From: Anaerolineae bacterium
GTDB lineage: Bacteria > Chloroflexota > Anaerolineae > Anaerolineales > E44-bin32
NCBI GenBank assembly: GCA_030605795.1
Contig: JAUWHR010000075.1
Location: forward strand, 1-33,019
Length of the DNA stretch: 33,019 nucleotides
Reading direction: 5' to 3'
The position numbers and the translations under genes were made by a program. Shown one piece after another: positions 6,647-14,382 of this stretch. The notes beneath the pieces are model-generated. The model made no database searches. It was given only the letters and a program-made list of their open reading frames with translations, and was not told the origin of the DNA. Position 1 is the stretch's first letter, and the number at the start of each line of letters is the position of its first letter.

Positions 6647-7288
6647 GTGGAAATAACCTGGTATGGTCTGTCTTGTTTTCGGATGATCGATCGGGGCTTG
6701 GCGAGCGTCGTAACCGACCCCTATGACTCAAGCCTTGGACTTCCTGAGGTCAAGCTCAAAGCTGATATCGTAACCGTTAGCCTTGATGCCCCTGGGTATA
6801 ACTATGTCAAGGGGGTGAAGGGGCCGAGGCGGGTGATCCAAGGCCCGGGAGAGTTTGAAATCGGCGGCGTCTTCATTATCAGCATCCTGATGGTTCCCAA
6901 GGATGGCAAGAAGATAAAAATTAAACCGAATTTGCTTTTTGTATTTGACTTTAACCGGTTGACTGTAGCTCACCTAGGCAGTTTATCCTATGTGCCGTCC
7001 CATTCTCAGATCGAGGATCTAGGCGCAGTGGATATTGCCCTAATTCCGGTTGGGGGTGGTGGAGCACTCACGTCATCACAAGCAGCTGAAGTCATTAGCC
7101 TCATTGAACCCTCGATTGTGGTGCCGATGCATTATAAGACTGGTAAAGAAGATCTGGAGCTTGGATCCGTCTCCCGGTTTCTCTCCGAGATGGGGATCGC
7201 TGAGCAGGAGCCCATACCCTCCTTGAAGATCACAAAGAGCAGACTTTCGTCAGAGAATCAAGTAATAGTCCTCCAACCAGCTGGTTGA
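6647..7288 (+). CDS. MBL-fold (UlaG-like) protein with degraded metal-binding motif
   Basis: 213 aa. The GTG start at 6647 has AGGAGG 4 nt upstream. The overall plan is that of small metallo-beta-lactamase-fold proteins related to UlaG/UPF0173: EITWYGLSCFRM at the N-terminus, a nucleating strand ADIVTVS, IGGVFI, LTVAHLGSL, ALIPVGGGG and the late PMHYKT. In active family members the strand after VTVS carries HxHxDH; here it reads LDAPGY, so those metal ligands are missing. The later His in AHLG and PMHYK remain. The protein may be non-enzymatic or use another metal geometry. It appears monocistronic, with its own promoter, and is followed by an inverted-repeat element. Confidence 0.8.
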   Translation: MEITWYGLSCFRMIDRGLASVVTDPYDSSLGLPEVKLKADIVTVSLDAPGYNYVKGVKGPRRVIQGPGEFEIGGVFIISILMVPKDGKKIKIKPNLLFVFDFNRLTVAHLGSLSYVPSHSQIEDLGAVDIALIPVGGGGALTSSQAAEVISLIEPSIVVPMHYKTGKEDLELGSVSRFLSEMGIAEQEPIPSLKITKSRLSSENQVIVLQPAG

Positions 7289-7358
7289 ATGTATGAGTGT
7301 TAAATGAGCAGAGGCTAGATTTCTAATATAGTAATGACTTACGCAACTCAGGGTCAAA

Positions 7359-7457
7359 AGGTGCCCGGCACTTACAAATGAGAGTATCAAGGCATCAAGG
7401 ATGTGTCGAAAGCAATGATTTCAGCTTTCAAAAGGGATGTTTAAGTGCCGGGCACCT
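7359..7457. repeat. 99-bp element bounded by 16-bp perfect inverted repeats (REP/MITE-like)
   Basis: AGGTGCCCGGCACTTA (7359-7374) and its exact complement TAAGTGCCGGGCACCT (7442-7457) flank 67 nt. The arms contain the palindrome GTGCCCGGCAC, a type common in dispersed REP-like or RAYT-associated elements. It lies between the MBL-fold gene and the 7501 gene and encodes nothing visible. Confidence 0.7.
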
Positions 7458-7500
7458 CAACTGTGTAACTTCTGATAGTATTAGATCGAGAGGGTGACCG

Positions 7501-7803
7501 ATGCCGGTCAAGTTACTCATGACCTGGGATATGGTTCCAGGGCGGGAACAAGAGTATTTCGAATTCCTTGTGCGGGAATTTGTCCCCGGCATGCAACGAC
7601 TTGGAATTCAACCGAGCGAGGCTTGGTACACAACCTACGGGGACGCTCCCCAGATGTTGACCGGCTTCGTGGCGGAGGATGTCGAAGTCATGCGCCATGC
7701 CCTGGAAACTGAGGAATGGGCAAAGTTAAGCGATCGTCTCTTCGGGTTCGTCACCAACTTCAAATCCAAGGTAGTACGGGCGACAGGTGGTTTCCAAATA
7801 TAA
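7501..7803 (+). CDS. Small conserved-looking soluble protein, function unknown
   Basis: 100 aa. The start is ATG 7501, with GAGAGGGTG just upstream. The sequence is soluble: a beta-strand start (VKLLMTWDMVPG), then a helix (REQEYFEFLVREFVPGMQRLG), a strand with WYTTYGDAP, and a long helix (VEVMRHALETEEWAKLSDRL). The strand-helix-strand arrangement and the length would fit a ferredoxin-like or dimeric alpha/beta-barrel fold, but no diagnostic motif supports this. It is followed immediately by a strong bidirectional terminator and has no cotranscribed partner, so context says little about its role. Confidence 0.7.
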   Translation: MPVKLLMTWDMVPGREQEYFEFLVREFVPGMQRLGIQPSEAWYTTYGDAPQMLTGFVAEDVEVMRHALETEEWAKLSDRLFGFVTNFKSKVVRATGGFQI

Positions 7804-7815
7804 GGGTTGGAATCA

Positions 7816-7846
7816 AAAAGAGCCGGGGTCAACACCCGGCTCCTTT
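7816..7846. terminator. Bidirectional intrinsic terminator between convergent genes
   Basis: GAGCCGGG (7820-7827) pairs with CCCGGCTC (7835-7842) around a 7-nt loop. It is flanked by a run of A's on the left (7816-7819 and upstream) and CTTT on the right, so it can serve both the 7501 gene and the convergent FmdB-type gene. Confidence 0.85.
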
Positions 7847-7862
7847 ACTATTAACCTATGAT

Positions 7863-8150
7863 TCAGTCATCTCCAGCGGTTTCATTGGAAGGTGAGTTCC
7901 CATTATCCTTCTTGTTCTTCGGTTTATCCGATTTATCCTCGGACTTCTTAACGGAGCCCTGCCCCGACGGAGAGCGATGATCAGTAGAGTAGAACCCCGA
8001 GCCTTTAAAGAGAATCCCAACCGGCTGGTACACTTTTCGTAAAGTATTCTTACCACATTCTGGACATCGGGTGAGCTGCCGGTCGTCAAAATGTTGACGC
8101 CGGTCAAACTGCACTCCACAGTGTTCACAGCGATAGGTATAAATCGGCAT
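7863..8150 (-). CDS. FmdB-type zinc-ribbon protein
   Basis: 95 aa. The start is ATG 8150, with AAGGGAG upstream. The N-terminus is MPIYTYRCEHCG followed by TRCPECGKNTLRKVYQPVG, giving two CxxC pairs of a zinc ribbon, then GILFKGSGFYSTD, the typical end of the FmdB/CxxC_CXXC_SSSS domain. The C-terminal 30 residues are low-complexity and charged (KKSEDKSDKPKNKKDNGNS). FmdB was named as a putative regulator of formamidase/amidase genes, but the function of most members is unproven. It is monocistronic with a near-consensus promoter (8178-8206) and ends at the shared terminator. Confidence 0.9.
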   Translation of the reverse strand: MPIYTYRCEHCGVQFDRRQHFDDRQLTRCPECGKNTLRKVYQPVGILFKGSGFYSTDHRSPSGQGSVKKSEDKSDKPKNKKDNGNSPSNETAGDD

Positions 8151-8177
8151 CGTAGCTCTTCTCCCTTACCATGGTGA

Positions 8178-8206
8178 ATTATAGTCCTCTCGTGAAATGG
8201 TTTCAA
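8178..8206 (-). promoter_or_regulatory. Near-consensus promoter of the FmdB-type gene
   Basis: On the minus strand, TTGAAA (8206-8201), a 17-nt spacer and TATAAT (8183-8178), about 27 nt before the ATG at 8150. It is divergent from the RNase P RNA promoter. Confidence 0.85.
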
Positions 8207-8283
8207 GCTGTTAAGTGTAAGAAATGTATTAGCTTTTGGTAAGCGAATTTTATGGTTCATTCCTCGGGGTGGTGAACTTCCGG

Positions 8284-8312
8284 TTGACGGTGACGCGGTG
8301 GGAAGGTATGAT
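8284..8312 (+). promoter_or_regulatory. Promoter of RNase P RNA
   Basis: TTGACG (8284-8289), a 17-nt spacer and TATGAT (8307-8312). The expected start at about 8319-8325 coincides with the 5' end of the P1 helix of the RNA. Confidence 0.8.
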
Positions 8313-8324
8313 GGTATTTGCAGG

Positions 8325-8800
8325 TGGGTCGGCTGGGCGATCGCAGGCAGTGAAAGCTGTCTGAGGAAAGTCCGCGCTCCGTAGAGCACAGTGCCGGGTA
8401 ACACCCGGACGGGGAGACCCGGGGAAAGGGCCACAGAAAACGACCGCCTGATTAGCTGGGAGCGGCATAGTTCGCTCCTGGCGGGTGTCGAGGTAAAGTA
8501 TTAACGTTGACACTTAGTCAATCAGGCAAGGGTGAAAAGGTGGTGTAAGAGACCACCGGCGTCGACAGCAATGCCGGCGGCCAGGTAACCCTCACTGGGA
8601 GCAAGGCCAAGCAGGAGCGAAGTCCGTACGCGGACGGGGGGCTGCTCGTCCCCCTCGAGTTCCGGGTAGGCTGCACGAGCCCCACGGTGACGTGTGGGCC
8701 TAGATAGATGATCGCTCAGACAGGAGCCTGCAGGATGAAGGGCTTGTCCGTAAACTGCAAGCTCTGGTCAGACAAAACGCGGCTTATAAGCCGACCTACA
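8325..8800 (+). ncRNA. rnpB: RNase P RNA (type A, with extra P19-like helix)
   Basis: This is the catalytic RNA of tRNA 5' processing. P1 is GGTCGGCT (8327-8334) with AGCCGACC (8789-8796). P2 is GGGCGATC with GATCGCTC. The conserved blocks GAGGAAAGTCCGCGCTCC, ACAGAAAACGACCGCC and AGACAAAACGCGGCTTAT are present. The length of about 470 nt exceeds the 377 nt of E. coli M1 RNA. Part of the excess is a helix between P2' and the final conserved block (GAGC-c-TGCAG at 8724-8733 with CTGCA-a-GCTC at 8755-8764), in the position of P19. The exact ends are inferred from P1. Confidence 0.96.
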
Positions 8801-8806
8801 GCCACC

Positions 8807-8835
8807 GCCCCGGAGGTTCGCCTCCGGGGCGAGTG
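8807..8835 (+). terminator. Terminator of RNase P RNA
   Basis: GCCCCGGAGG (8807-8816), tetraloop TTCG and CCTCCGGGGC (8821-8830) form a perfect 10-bp stem only 10 nt after P1'. The following sequence is T-rich (TTCTTTTCTC) but not a pure T-run. Confidence 0.85.
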
Positions 8836-8864
8836 ATTCTTTTCTCAATTTTTAAGCGTGAGTG

Positions 8865-8979
8865 CACTGAAAAAACTACCCTCGAGGAGTGGGGACCGGT
8901 ATATATGTCAGGGTGCGGGCGCAGTCCGCATCCTGACATATATACCGGTCCTCTTCTCGCGGTTGACCTTTTTTCAGTG
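8865..8979. repeat. 115-bp palindromic MITE-like hairpin element
   Basis: The ends are CACTGAAAAAA (8865-8875) and its complement TTTTTTCAGTG (8969-8979). The core is a perfect 20-bp stem (8893-8912 with 8932-8951, containing ACCGGTATATATGTCAGG), extended by TGCGG/CCGCA around a 7-nt loop. No coding capacity is visible. It lies between the RNase P terminator and the dcw promoter. The remaining sequence up to 9125 shows no gene or clear signal. Confidence 0.75.
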
Positions 8980-9125
8980 GAGTAAAGCGTGTTATACAAA
9001 CCTCAACTTCGAGCCTAACGAAACGGCCTCGGATGGTGGAAGGATCGAATGTTGCGGTCAAAGTATTTCCTCCCAGATTGCCGACATAGGAATAAGGTAC
9101 TGATCCTTAAAATTACCCTTTTGGG

Positions 9126-9155
9126 TTGCGTTAGTGGTGCAGATTGTTATATACT
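9126..9155 (+). promoter_or_regulatory. Promoter of the dcw (mraZ) operon
   Basis: TTGCGT (9126-9131), an 18-nt spacer and TATACT (9150-9155). The -10 box abuts the first MraZ box, so bound MraZ would cover the transcription start. Confidence 0.7.
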
Positions 9156-9190
9156 GTGGGCACTTGTGGGTTAAAGTGGGGTGTAGTGGG
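9156..9190 (+). promoter_or_regulatory. MraZ operator: four GTGGG boxes at 10-bp spacing
   Basis: GTGGG occurs at 9156, 9166, 9176 and 9186, exactly every 10 bp. MraZ is known to bind direct TGGGN-type repeats with this period upstream of its own gene and to regulate the dcw operon. The boxes follow the -10 element directly. A small hairpin (CGCCGG 9192-9197 with CCGGCG 9204-9209) comes next, in the leader. Confidence 0.88.
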
Positions 9191-9238
9191 GCGCCGGTGC
9201 AGACCGGCGTTCCGGTTTGTATCAGATGAGTAGAACAC

Positions 9239-9676
9239 ATGTTCCTAAGTCAATTTACCCATAGCATTGATGCTAAAGGCAGGCTAACCATCCCGGTGCG
9301 ATTTCGCGCCGAGCTCTCATCCGGTGCTTACGTAACTCAGGGTTTTGAGCGCAACTTGATGGTTTATACCACAAAAAGCTTCCATCGGCTGGCCCAGCGA
9401 GCCACCAAGCTCAGCAACACGGACCCGGAAGCGCGCGCGGTAAGGCGAGTGATCTTTGGGAGAGCGATCGATGTCAGCCTGGATGGAGCCGGTCGCATCC
9501 TCATCCCGCCTTTTCTTCGCCAGTATGCCATGTTGGATGGTGAGACCACAATCGTTGGTGCGGGGGAATATTTCGAGATTTGGAACGCTGAAGCTTGGGA
9601 GCAGGAACTGGTTGCAGTAGCCGACCCTGAAACCAACGCTCAGCGTTTTACTGCCTTTGACCTTTCGGCGGGGTAG
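9239..9676 (+). CDS. mraZ: MraZ, transcriptional regulator of the dcw cluster
   Basis: 145 aa, the usual length. Two SpoVT/AbrB-like DNA-binding repeats are visible: residues about 3-50 (QFTHSIDAKGRLTIPVRFR) and about 75-122 (RAIDVSLDGAGRILIPPFLR). Each carries the DxxGRxxIP motif. MraZ forms ring-shaped oligomers that bind direct repeats upstream of its own gene; four such boxes lie at 9156-9190, supporting autoregulation. The start is ATG 9239, with only a weak ribosome site (GATGAG). It is the first gene of the dcw operon, and rsmH begins within 4 nt of its TAG stop. Confidence 0.97.
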   Translation: MFLSQFTHSIDAKGRLTIPVRFRAELSSGAYVTQGFERNLMVYTTKSFHRLAQRATKLSNTDPEARAVRRVIFGRAIDVSLDGAGRILIPPFLRQYAMLDGETTIVGAGEYFEIWNAEAWEQELVAVADPETNAQRFTAFDLSAG

Positions 9677-9679
9677 GTG

Positions 9680-10624
9680 ATGGGTGCGTCGATCGACGCT
9701 GCCCATACCGGCGGACATACCCCGGTACTTTACCAACGCGTTCTCCACGCACTCAAACCGAAGGCGGGAGGACGCTATATAGATGGCACTATTGGAGCCG
9801 GGGGGCATGCCGCCGGAATTCTAGAGGCATCCTCCCCGGATGGTCAGGTGCTTGGCCTTGACCTCGACCCGGCTGCGTTGACGATAGCCAGGGATCGGCT
9901 GGCATCCTTTAGCGGAAGAGTGCACTTGAGGCATGGATCCTACGTGAATATCGCCGCCTTTCTCGCCTCGCTAGGTTGGCAGGCGATAGACGGTTTGCTT
10001 CTCGACCTGGGTGTATCGTCAATGCAACTAAGCGATGCCGCTCGTGGGTTCTCCTTCCGTCTAGAAGGACCGCTTGATATGCGCTTTGACCCGACCCAGG
10101 CGACGACTGCCGCAGATCTAGTGAATAACTTATCTGAGCGGGAGCTGGCTGACTTGATTGCCCGCTACGGAGAAGAACCTCGAGCGCGGAAGGTCGCCCG
10201 GGCGATAGTGAATGCCCGACCGTTCACTACCACACGTGAGTTGTCCGAGGTAGTCGCTCGAGCAGCAGGTCGAGGTCGAAAACGGATTCATCCGGCCACG
10301 CGCACGTTTCAGGCGCTGCGCATTGATGTAAACGATGAGTTGGAGGCATTGAAAGCAGGCCTCAGTCAGGCGGTTGATCTGCTGAACCCTGGCGGTCGGA
10401 TTGTAGTGATCGCCTTCCACTCATTGGAGGATCGACAGGTCAAACGGTTCTTTCGACAGGAGAGTCTGGAATGCATCTGCCCGCCCAGACAGCCTGTCTG
10501 TACATGTGCTCACCGAGCTCGTCTGCGGGTGATTACCCGTCGCCCGATTCGGCCGCAGGAAGCTGAAGTACAGGGCAATCCACGGGCTCGTAGTGCCCGC
10601 TTACGCGTGGCGGAGCGGCTTTGA
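9680..10624 (+). CDS. rsmH: 16S rRNA (cytosine1402-N4)-methyltransferase RsmH
   Basis: 314 aa from ATG 9680; a GTG at 9677 immediately in front is equally possible. The protein methylates N4 of C1402 in the ribosomal decoding centre using SAM. Motifs in order: HTPVLYQRVL at the N-terminus, YIDGTIGAGGHAAGIL (SAM-binding loop), GLDLDP, GLLLDLGVSSMQL, PLDMRFDP, TRTFQALRIDVNDEL and the late IAFHSLEDRQVKRFF. All are hallmarks of the MraW/RsmH family, and the length is normal. It directly follows mraZ, its standard position. Confidence 0.97.
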   Translation: MGASIDAAHTGGHTPVLYQRVLHALKPKAGGRYIDGTIGAGGHAAGILEASSPDGQVLGLDLDPAALTIARDRLASFSGRVHLRHGSYVNIAAFLASLGWQAIDGLLLDLGVSSMQLSDAARGFSFRLEGPLDMRFDPTQATTAADLVNNLSERELADLIARYGEEPRARKVARAIVNARPFTTTRELSEVVARAAGRGRKRIHPATRTFQALRIDVNDELEALKAGLSQAVDLLNPGGRIVVIAFHSLEDRQVKRFFRQESLECICPPRQPVCTCAHRARLRVITRRPIRPQEAEVQGNPRARSARLRVAERL

Positions 10625-10678
10625 CTGGCACGATCCTTGCATGAATCGGTATGAATATAAGGTGAGGTTTGAAAGGTG

Positions 10679-11137
10679 ATGCGACGTCGGATTCAGGCTT
10701 TCAAACAAGCGCCATGGCGAACCCAGATCCGGCTGACCGGAGGGACCATGCTGCCGCTGATCGCGTTGCTAATCGTTGGTGGGATGTACTTGGCAGTCAA
10801 CGCCCGGCGTGCACAAGCTGGTCGCCAGGTGTTGGTGCTCCAGAAGAAGCAGGCGGAATTGGAGCGCATGAACGCTGATTTGACCGCCATGTTGGCTGAG
10901 CTGACCTCACCAGAACAGATGTTAGAACGGGCACTATCGCTTGGGTATCGCCCGGCAAAGCCGGGGGAGGTAGAGTACATCCTGGTTGAGGGCTATCCTG
11001 GTCCACCGGTGTTCGTCGCTCCGCGTCCACCAGCGTCATCCAGCATGGGCGAGGGAACGCTATCCCCTGCTTACACCGAAACCTTGGGCGAATGGTTATT
11101 GCGTTGGTTGAGCTGGGGAGGCGGAGGCGGGCAATGA
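10679..11137 (+). CDS. ftsL: FtsL/DivIC-like division protein
   Basis: 152 aa from ATG 10679 (GTG 10676 is an alternative), with AAGGTGAGG upstream. It is a bitopic membrane protein: basic N-terminus, one membrane segment at about residues 24-40 (PLIALLIVGGMYLAV), then a coiled coil (VLVLQKKQAELERMNADLTA) and a segment like the FtsL end (LTSPEQMLERALSLGYRPA). A Pro-rich tail of about 45 residues follows. FtsL links FtsQ and FtsB to the septal synthase FtsW/FtsI. Sequence identity of FtsL proteins is low, so the call rests on topology, size and position between rsmH and the PBP gene. Its stop overlaps the next start (ATGA). Confidence 0.75.
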   Translation: MRRRIQAFKQAPWRTQIRLTGGTMLPLIALLIVGGMYLAVNARRAQAGRQVLVLQKKQAELERMNADLTAMLAELTSPEQMLERALSLGYRPAKPGEVEYILVEGYPGPPVFVAPRPPASSSMGEGTLSPAYTETLGEWLLRWLSWGGGGGQ

Positions 11138-12954
11138 TTGATCAGGGACCATCACGGCACCGGATCAGACTAGTTCTCCTGTTCATCGCGATCCTCGTTC
11201 TGGCCATGGTAGTTCAATTGATACGGGTCCAATTTGGCCCGTATGCCCCGGCGTTCGCCGCTATTGAGTTGGTCATTGCGGAGCAAGTGGAAAAAGTAGA
11301 GCCAGCTCGTGGCTTGATTTACGATCGAGATGGCAGGCTTCTGGCTTCAAATATACCGATGTACTACTTGGAGGTGGAAGTCCGCCAGCTTACTGATAGC
11401 AGCAAGAAGCAAATCGCGGCTGTGCTCTCTCGGGTGCTGGTATTGCCCTTTGAGGATTTATCCGCACAGCTATTACACAAATGGGTAGACGAAGGTCAGT
11501 TTCGCATCCGCCTCACACGTTTGATCAGCGGTGGTAAACGCTGGCCGATCGTGGTTGATCAGATCGTCGCCGATGTGCTCAAGGGTTTTCTCGCAGATCC
11601 GGAGGCGCCTGATTTAAGCGGGTTGGCGCTGGTTCCTGCTCCGAAGCGAACTTATCCGGCTGGTTGGTTGGCTGGTCATGTAATCGGTTTCGTCAACCAG
11701 AAGGGCAAGGGCTATTTTGGCATTGAAGGCTATTACGACGATTGGCTAGTTGGGAGGTCAATAACTGTTGAGCTAGGGTACATACCGCTAGAAGCGCGCT
11801 TGAAGCCAGACCCGCCTGCTGGTGTAAATCTGGTGCTGACCATCGATATCGATATCCAGCATATGGTGGAAAGCATTCTTGAGCAGGCGATCGAGGACAC
11901 GAAATCTGAAAGCGGGCAGGTGATCGTGATGGATCCTCGCAATGGGGAAATCCTGGCCATGGCAAGTTGGCCTCCGCTCGACCCGAATAATTACCAACCC
12001 TGGTTGCCGCGAGAGGAAAGACTAAATGAGGAGGTTGAAGAGAGCGAAGAAGAACTAGTAATTAACCCTGCCGTGGCCGGGCAGTTTGAACCGGGATCAA
12101 CTTTCAAGATCTTAACCATGGCCGCGGCGCTCGATGCAGGTGTAGTTACACCTGATGAGGAGTTCATCGATACCGGGATGATTGAAGTGGGAGGTAACAT
12201 AATCCGCAATTGGGACGGAGGCGCCTGGGGTCCGCAGACCATGCTCGGATGTATCGAACATTCGTTGAACGTCTGCCTGGCGTATGTAGCCTCGGAAAAG
12301 TTAGGTACACCATTATTCTATGAATACCTTAAAGCTTTTGGTGTCGGGCAGTTGACTGGCATCGATCTGGCTGGAGAAGTGTCCGGACAGTTGCGAACTC
12401 CGCGCCATCCGGATTGGACCGAGTCGGACTTGGGGACCAACTCATTCGGTCAGGGAGTTTCTTTGACCCCAATTCAACTGCTGACGGCAGTCGGTGCTGT
12501 CGCTAACGGTGGCATGATGGTGCAACCGCATATGGTGCGGACAGTCGTTGGCCCAGAAGGGGAGTACTGGCCGAAAACGACCATCCTTGGGCGACCTATC
12601 TCGGCAGAGACGGCAGAGACCCTGAGCCTGATGCTATCTGAATCGCTGGGTGGAGAGACTCATTTCGCTCATGTGGATGAATATACGTTGGTTGGCAAAA
12701 CCGGAACAGCGCAAATCCCTACCGAATACGGCTACGATCCGCGCTGGACAGTGGCTTCCTTTGTCGGGTGGGGTCCACTGGAGGATCCGCGTTTTTCGGT
12801 ATTGGTGCGCCTCGATAAGCCGGAGAGCTCTCCTTGGGGATCAGTGGTTGCGGCGCCAGTATTTCGACAGATCGTCGAGCGATTGGTCGTGATGATGGAA
12901 ATCCCCCCCGATCAAATCCGCGAAAAGTGGACCGGAGGGGGAGAAGACGGTTGA
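11134..12954 (+). CDS. ftsI: Class B penicillin-binding protein (FtsI/PBP2-type transpeptidase)
   Basis: 606 aa. I choose ATG 11134 because it has GGAGGCGGAGG upstream and forms an ATGA overlap; an in-frame start at 11092 would overlap ftsL by 46 nt. There is one membrane anchor at residues about 10-29 (RLVLLFIAILVLAMVVQLI), then the PBP dimer domain starting ARGLIYDRDGRLLASN, then the transpeptidase domain. The active-site motifs are complete: S322-T-F-K325, S377-L-N379 and K522-T-G-T525. It crosslinks septal peptidoglycan outside the membrane together with FtsW. No C-terminal PASTA repeats are present. An acidic insert (NEEVEESEEELV) precedes the catalytic serine. Confidence 0.95.
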   Translation: MIDQGPSRHRIRLVLLFIAILVLAMVVQLIRVQFGPYAPAFAAIELVIAEQVEKVEPARGLIYDRDGRLLASNIPMYYLEVEVRQLTDSSKKQIAAVLSRVLVLPFEDLSAQLLHKWVDEGQFRIRLTRLISGGKRWPIVVDQIVADVLKGFLADPEAPDLSGLALVPAPKRTYPAGWLAGHVIGFVNQKGKGYFGIEGYYDDWLVGRSITVELGYIPLEARLKPDPPAGVNLVLTIDIDIQHMVESILEQAIEDTKSESGQVIVMDPRNGEILAMASWPPLDPNNYQPWLPREERLNEEVEESEEELVINPAVAGQFEPGSTFKILTMAAALDAGVVTPDEEFIDTGMIEVGGNIIRNWDGGAWGPQTMLGCIEHSLNVCLAYVASEKLGTPLFYEYLKAFGVGQLTGIDLAGEVSGQLRTPRHPDWTESDLGTNSFGQGVSLTPIQLLTAVGAVANGGMMVQPHMVRTVVGPEGEYWPKTTILGRPISAETAETLSLMLSESLGGETHFAHVDEYTLVGKTGTAQIPTEYGYDPRWTVASFVGWGPLEDPRFSVLVRLDKPESSPWGSVVAAPVFRQIVERLVVMMEIPPDQIREKWTGGGEDG

Positions 12955-12960
12955 GGATCG

Positions 12961-14382
12961 ATGCTTACTTTGGGTCACATTCTCGAGTCAATTACCGGTC
13001 GCGAAACGATCGCGCTTGACCAGGTCATCACCGACGCGGCGATCGACTCACGGCAGGTGATTCCTGGAGCACTTTTTGTCGCCCTGCCAGGCGAGAACGT
13101 CGATGGACACGATTATGTGGGGGAGGCGTTCGAGCGAGGTGCGAGTGTGGCATTGGTTGAACGCGATATGTCACCTGATTTTCTGGTGCTGGACTTGCGG
13201 GAGCCAACGGCCATCGAACAGATCGAAGTTATCGATTTGCCTATCTGCTTATGGGTGTCGGATTCGCTGGAGGCATTGCAGAGGATCGCCCGGCGTTGGA
13301 GGGACACTCTTTCTGTGCGAGTGATTGGTGTGACGGGAAGTGTGGGGAAGTCGACCACCAAGGAGCTAACCGCGGAAGTATTGGAACAGCGTTATCGAAC
13401 GATGAGGAATCCGGGCAACCTCAACAATGAGATTGGTCTGCCGCTGAGCCTGCTGCGATTGACAGAAGCTCATGAACGCGCGGTGCTTGAAATGGGCTTC
13501 TATGTACCAGGGGAGATCGCCCTACTGTGTGAAATTGCTCAACCACAAGTCGGCGTGATCACCAATATCAGTCAGGTACACCTAGAGCGAGCAGGGACGA
13601 TGGAGGCGATCGTTCAGGGAAAGGGCGAGTTGGTCGAAAGCCTGCCACCTGCGCCAGATGGTGTGGCGGTGTTGAACTTCGATGATCTGCTCACTCGTCA
13701 AATGGCAGAGCGCACGCAGGCGACCGTGTTCTACTATGGACTTACTCCTGAAGCTGACCTTTGGGCGAGCGAAATCCGCGGTTTAGGTCTGGAGGGTGTG
13801 CGGTTTGTAATGAATTACCGTGGTGAGAGCATTTACATGCGTGTCCCATTACTAGGCCGTCACTCTGTACATACCGCCTTGCGAGCGGCAGCCGTTGGAT
13901 TGGTGGAGGGTTTAAATTGGGAGGAGATCGTCGGTGGGTTGCAGAGCAGTCAGAGTCAATTACGACTGGTGGCGGTGCAGGGACCCAAAGGAGCCTTGCT
14001 CATAGATGATACTTATAACGCCGCGCCACCGTCGGTGATCGCGGCTCTTAATTTGTTGGCCGAGTTAGACGGTCGCAGGGTGGCGGTCCTGGGAGACATG
14101 CTTGAGTTGGGGGAGTACGAGGAGCGTGGCCATCGAATGGTTGGCGCACGAGCGGCTCAAGTTGCGGACGAACTAGTGACAGTCGGCAGACGTGCTCAAT
14201 GGATTGCCAACGAGGCGCTTCTGGCGGGATTGATGGAATCCCAGGTAGTAGTACTAGAGGATAGTCAAGCTGCAATTGAGTACCTGAGGGACTGTGTGGG
14301 TGCGAACGACGTTGTCCTAATCAAAGGCTCACGCGGTGTGAAGATGGACCAGATTGTGGTTGAGCTGGAGGAGGTCATATGA
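12961..14382 (+). CDS. murF: UDP-MurNAc-tripeptide:D-Ala-D-Ala ligase MurF
   Basis: 473 aa, normal length. It adds D-Ala-D-Ala to the UDP-MurNAc-tripeptide in the cytoplasm using ATP. The N-terminal domain has AAIDSRQVIPGALFVALPG, as in MurE and MurF. The ATP-binding loop is GVTGSVGKSTTKE (residues 121-133). It is followed by NPGNLNNEIGLPLSLL, the MurF signature that separates it from MurE, and later DDTYNAAPPSVIAAL and VLGDMLELGEYEERGH. It starts 6 nt after ftsI and overlaps mraY by 4 nt (ATGA). murE, which usually precedes it, is not in the cluster. Confidence 0.96.
   Translation: MLTLGHILESITGRETIALDQVITDAAIDSRQVIPGALFVALPGENVDGHDYVGEAFERGASVALVERDMSPDFLVLDLREPTAIEQIEVIDLPICLWVSDSLEALQRIARRWRDTLSVRVIGVTGSVGKSTTKELTAEVLEQRYRTMRNPGNLNNEIGLPLSLLRLTEAHERAVLEMGFYVPGEIALLCEIAQPQVGVITNISQVHLERAGTMEAIVQGKGELVESLPPAPDGVAVLNFDDLLTRQMAERTQATVFYYGLTPEADLWASEIRGLGLEGVRFVMNYRGESIYMRVPLLGRHSVHTALRAAAVGLVEGLNWEEIVGGLQSSQSQLRLVAVQGPKGALLIDDTYNAAPPSVIAALNLLAELDGRRVAVLGDMLELGEYEERGHRMVGARAAQVADELVTVGRRAQWIANEALLAGLMESQVVVLEDSQAAIEYLRDCVGANDVVLIKGSRGVKMDQIVVELEEVI

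Noticed and set aside
10621-10655. TTGACT followed by TATGAA as an internal promoter before the ftsL-like gene
   Set aside because: The spacer would be 23 nt, and no -10-like hexamer occurs at 16-18 nt.
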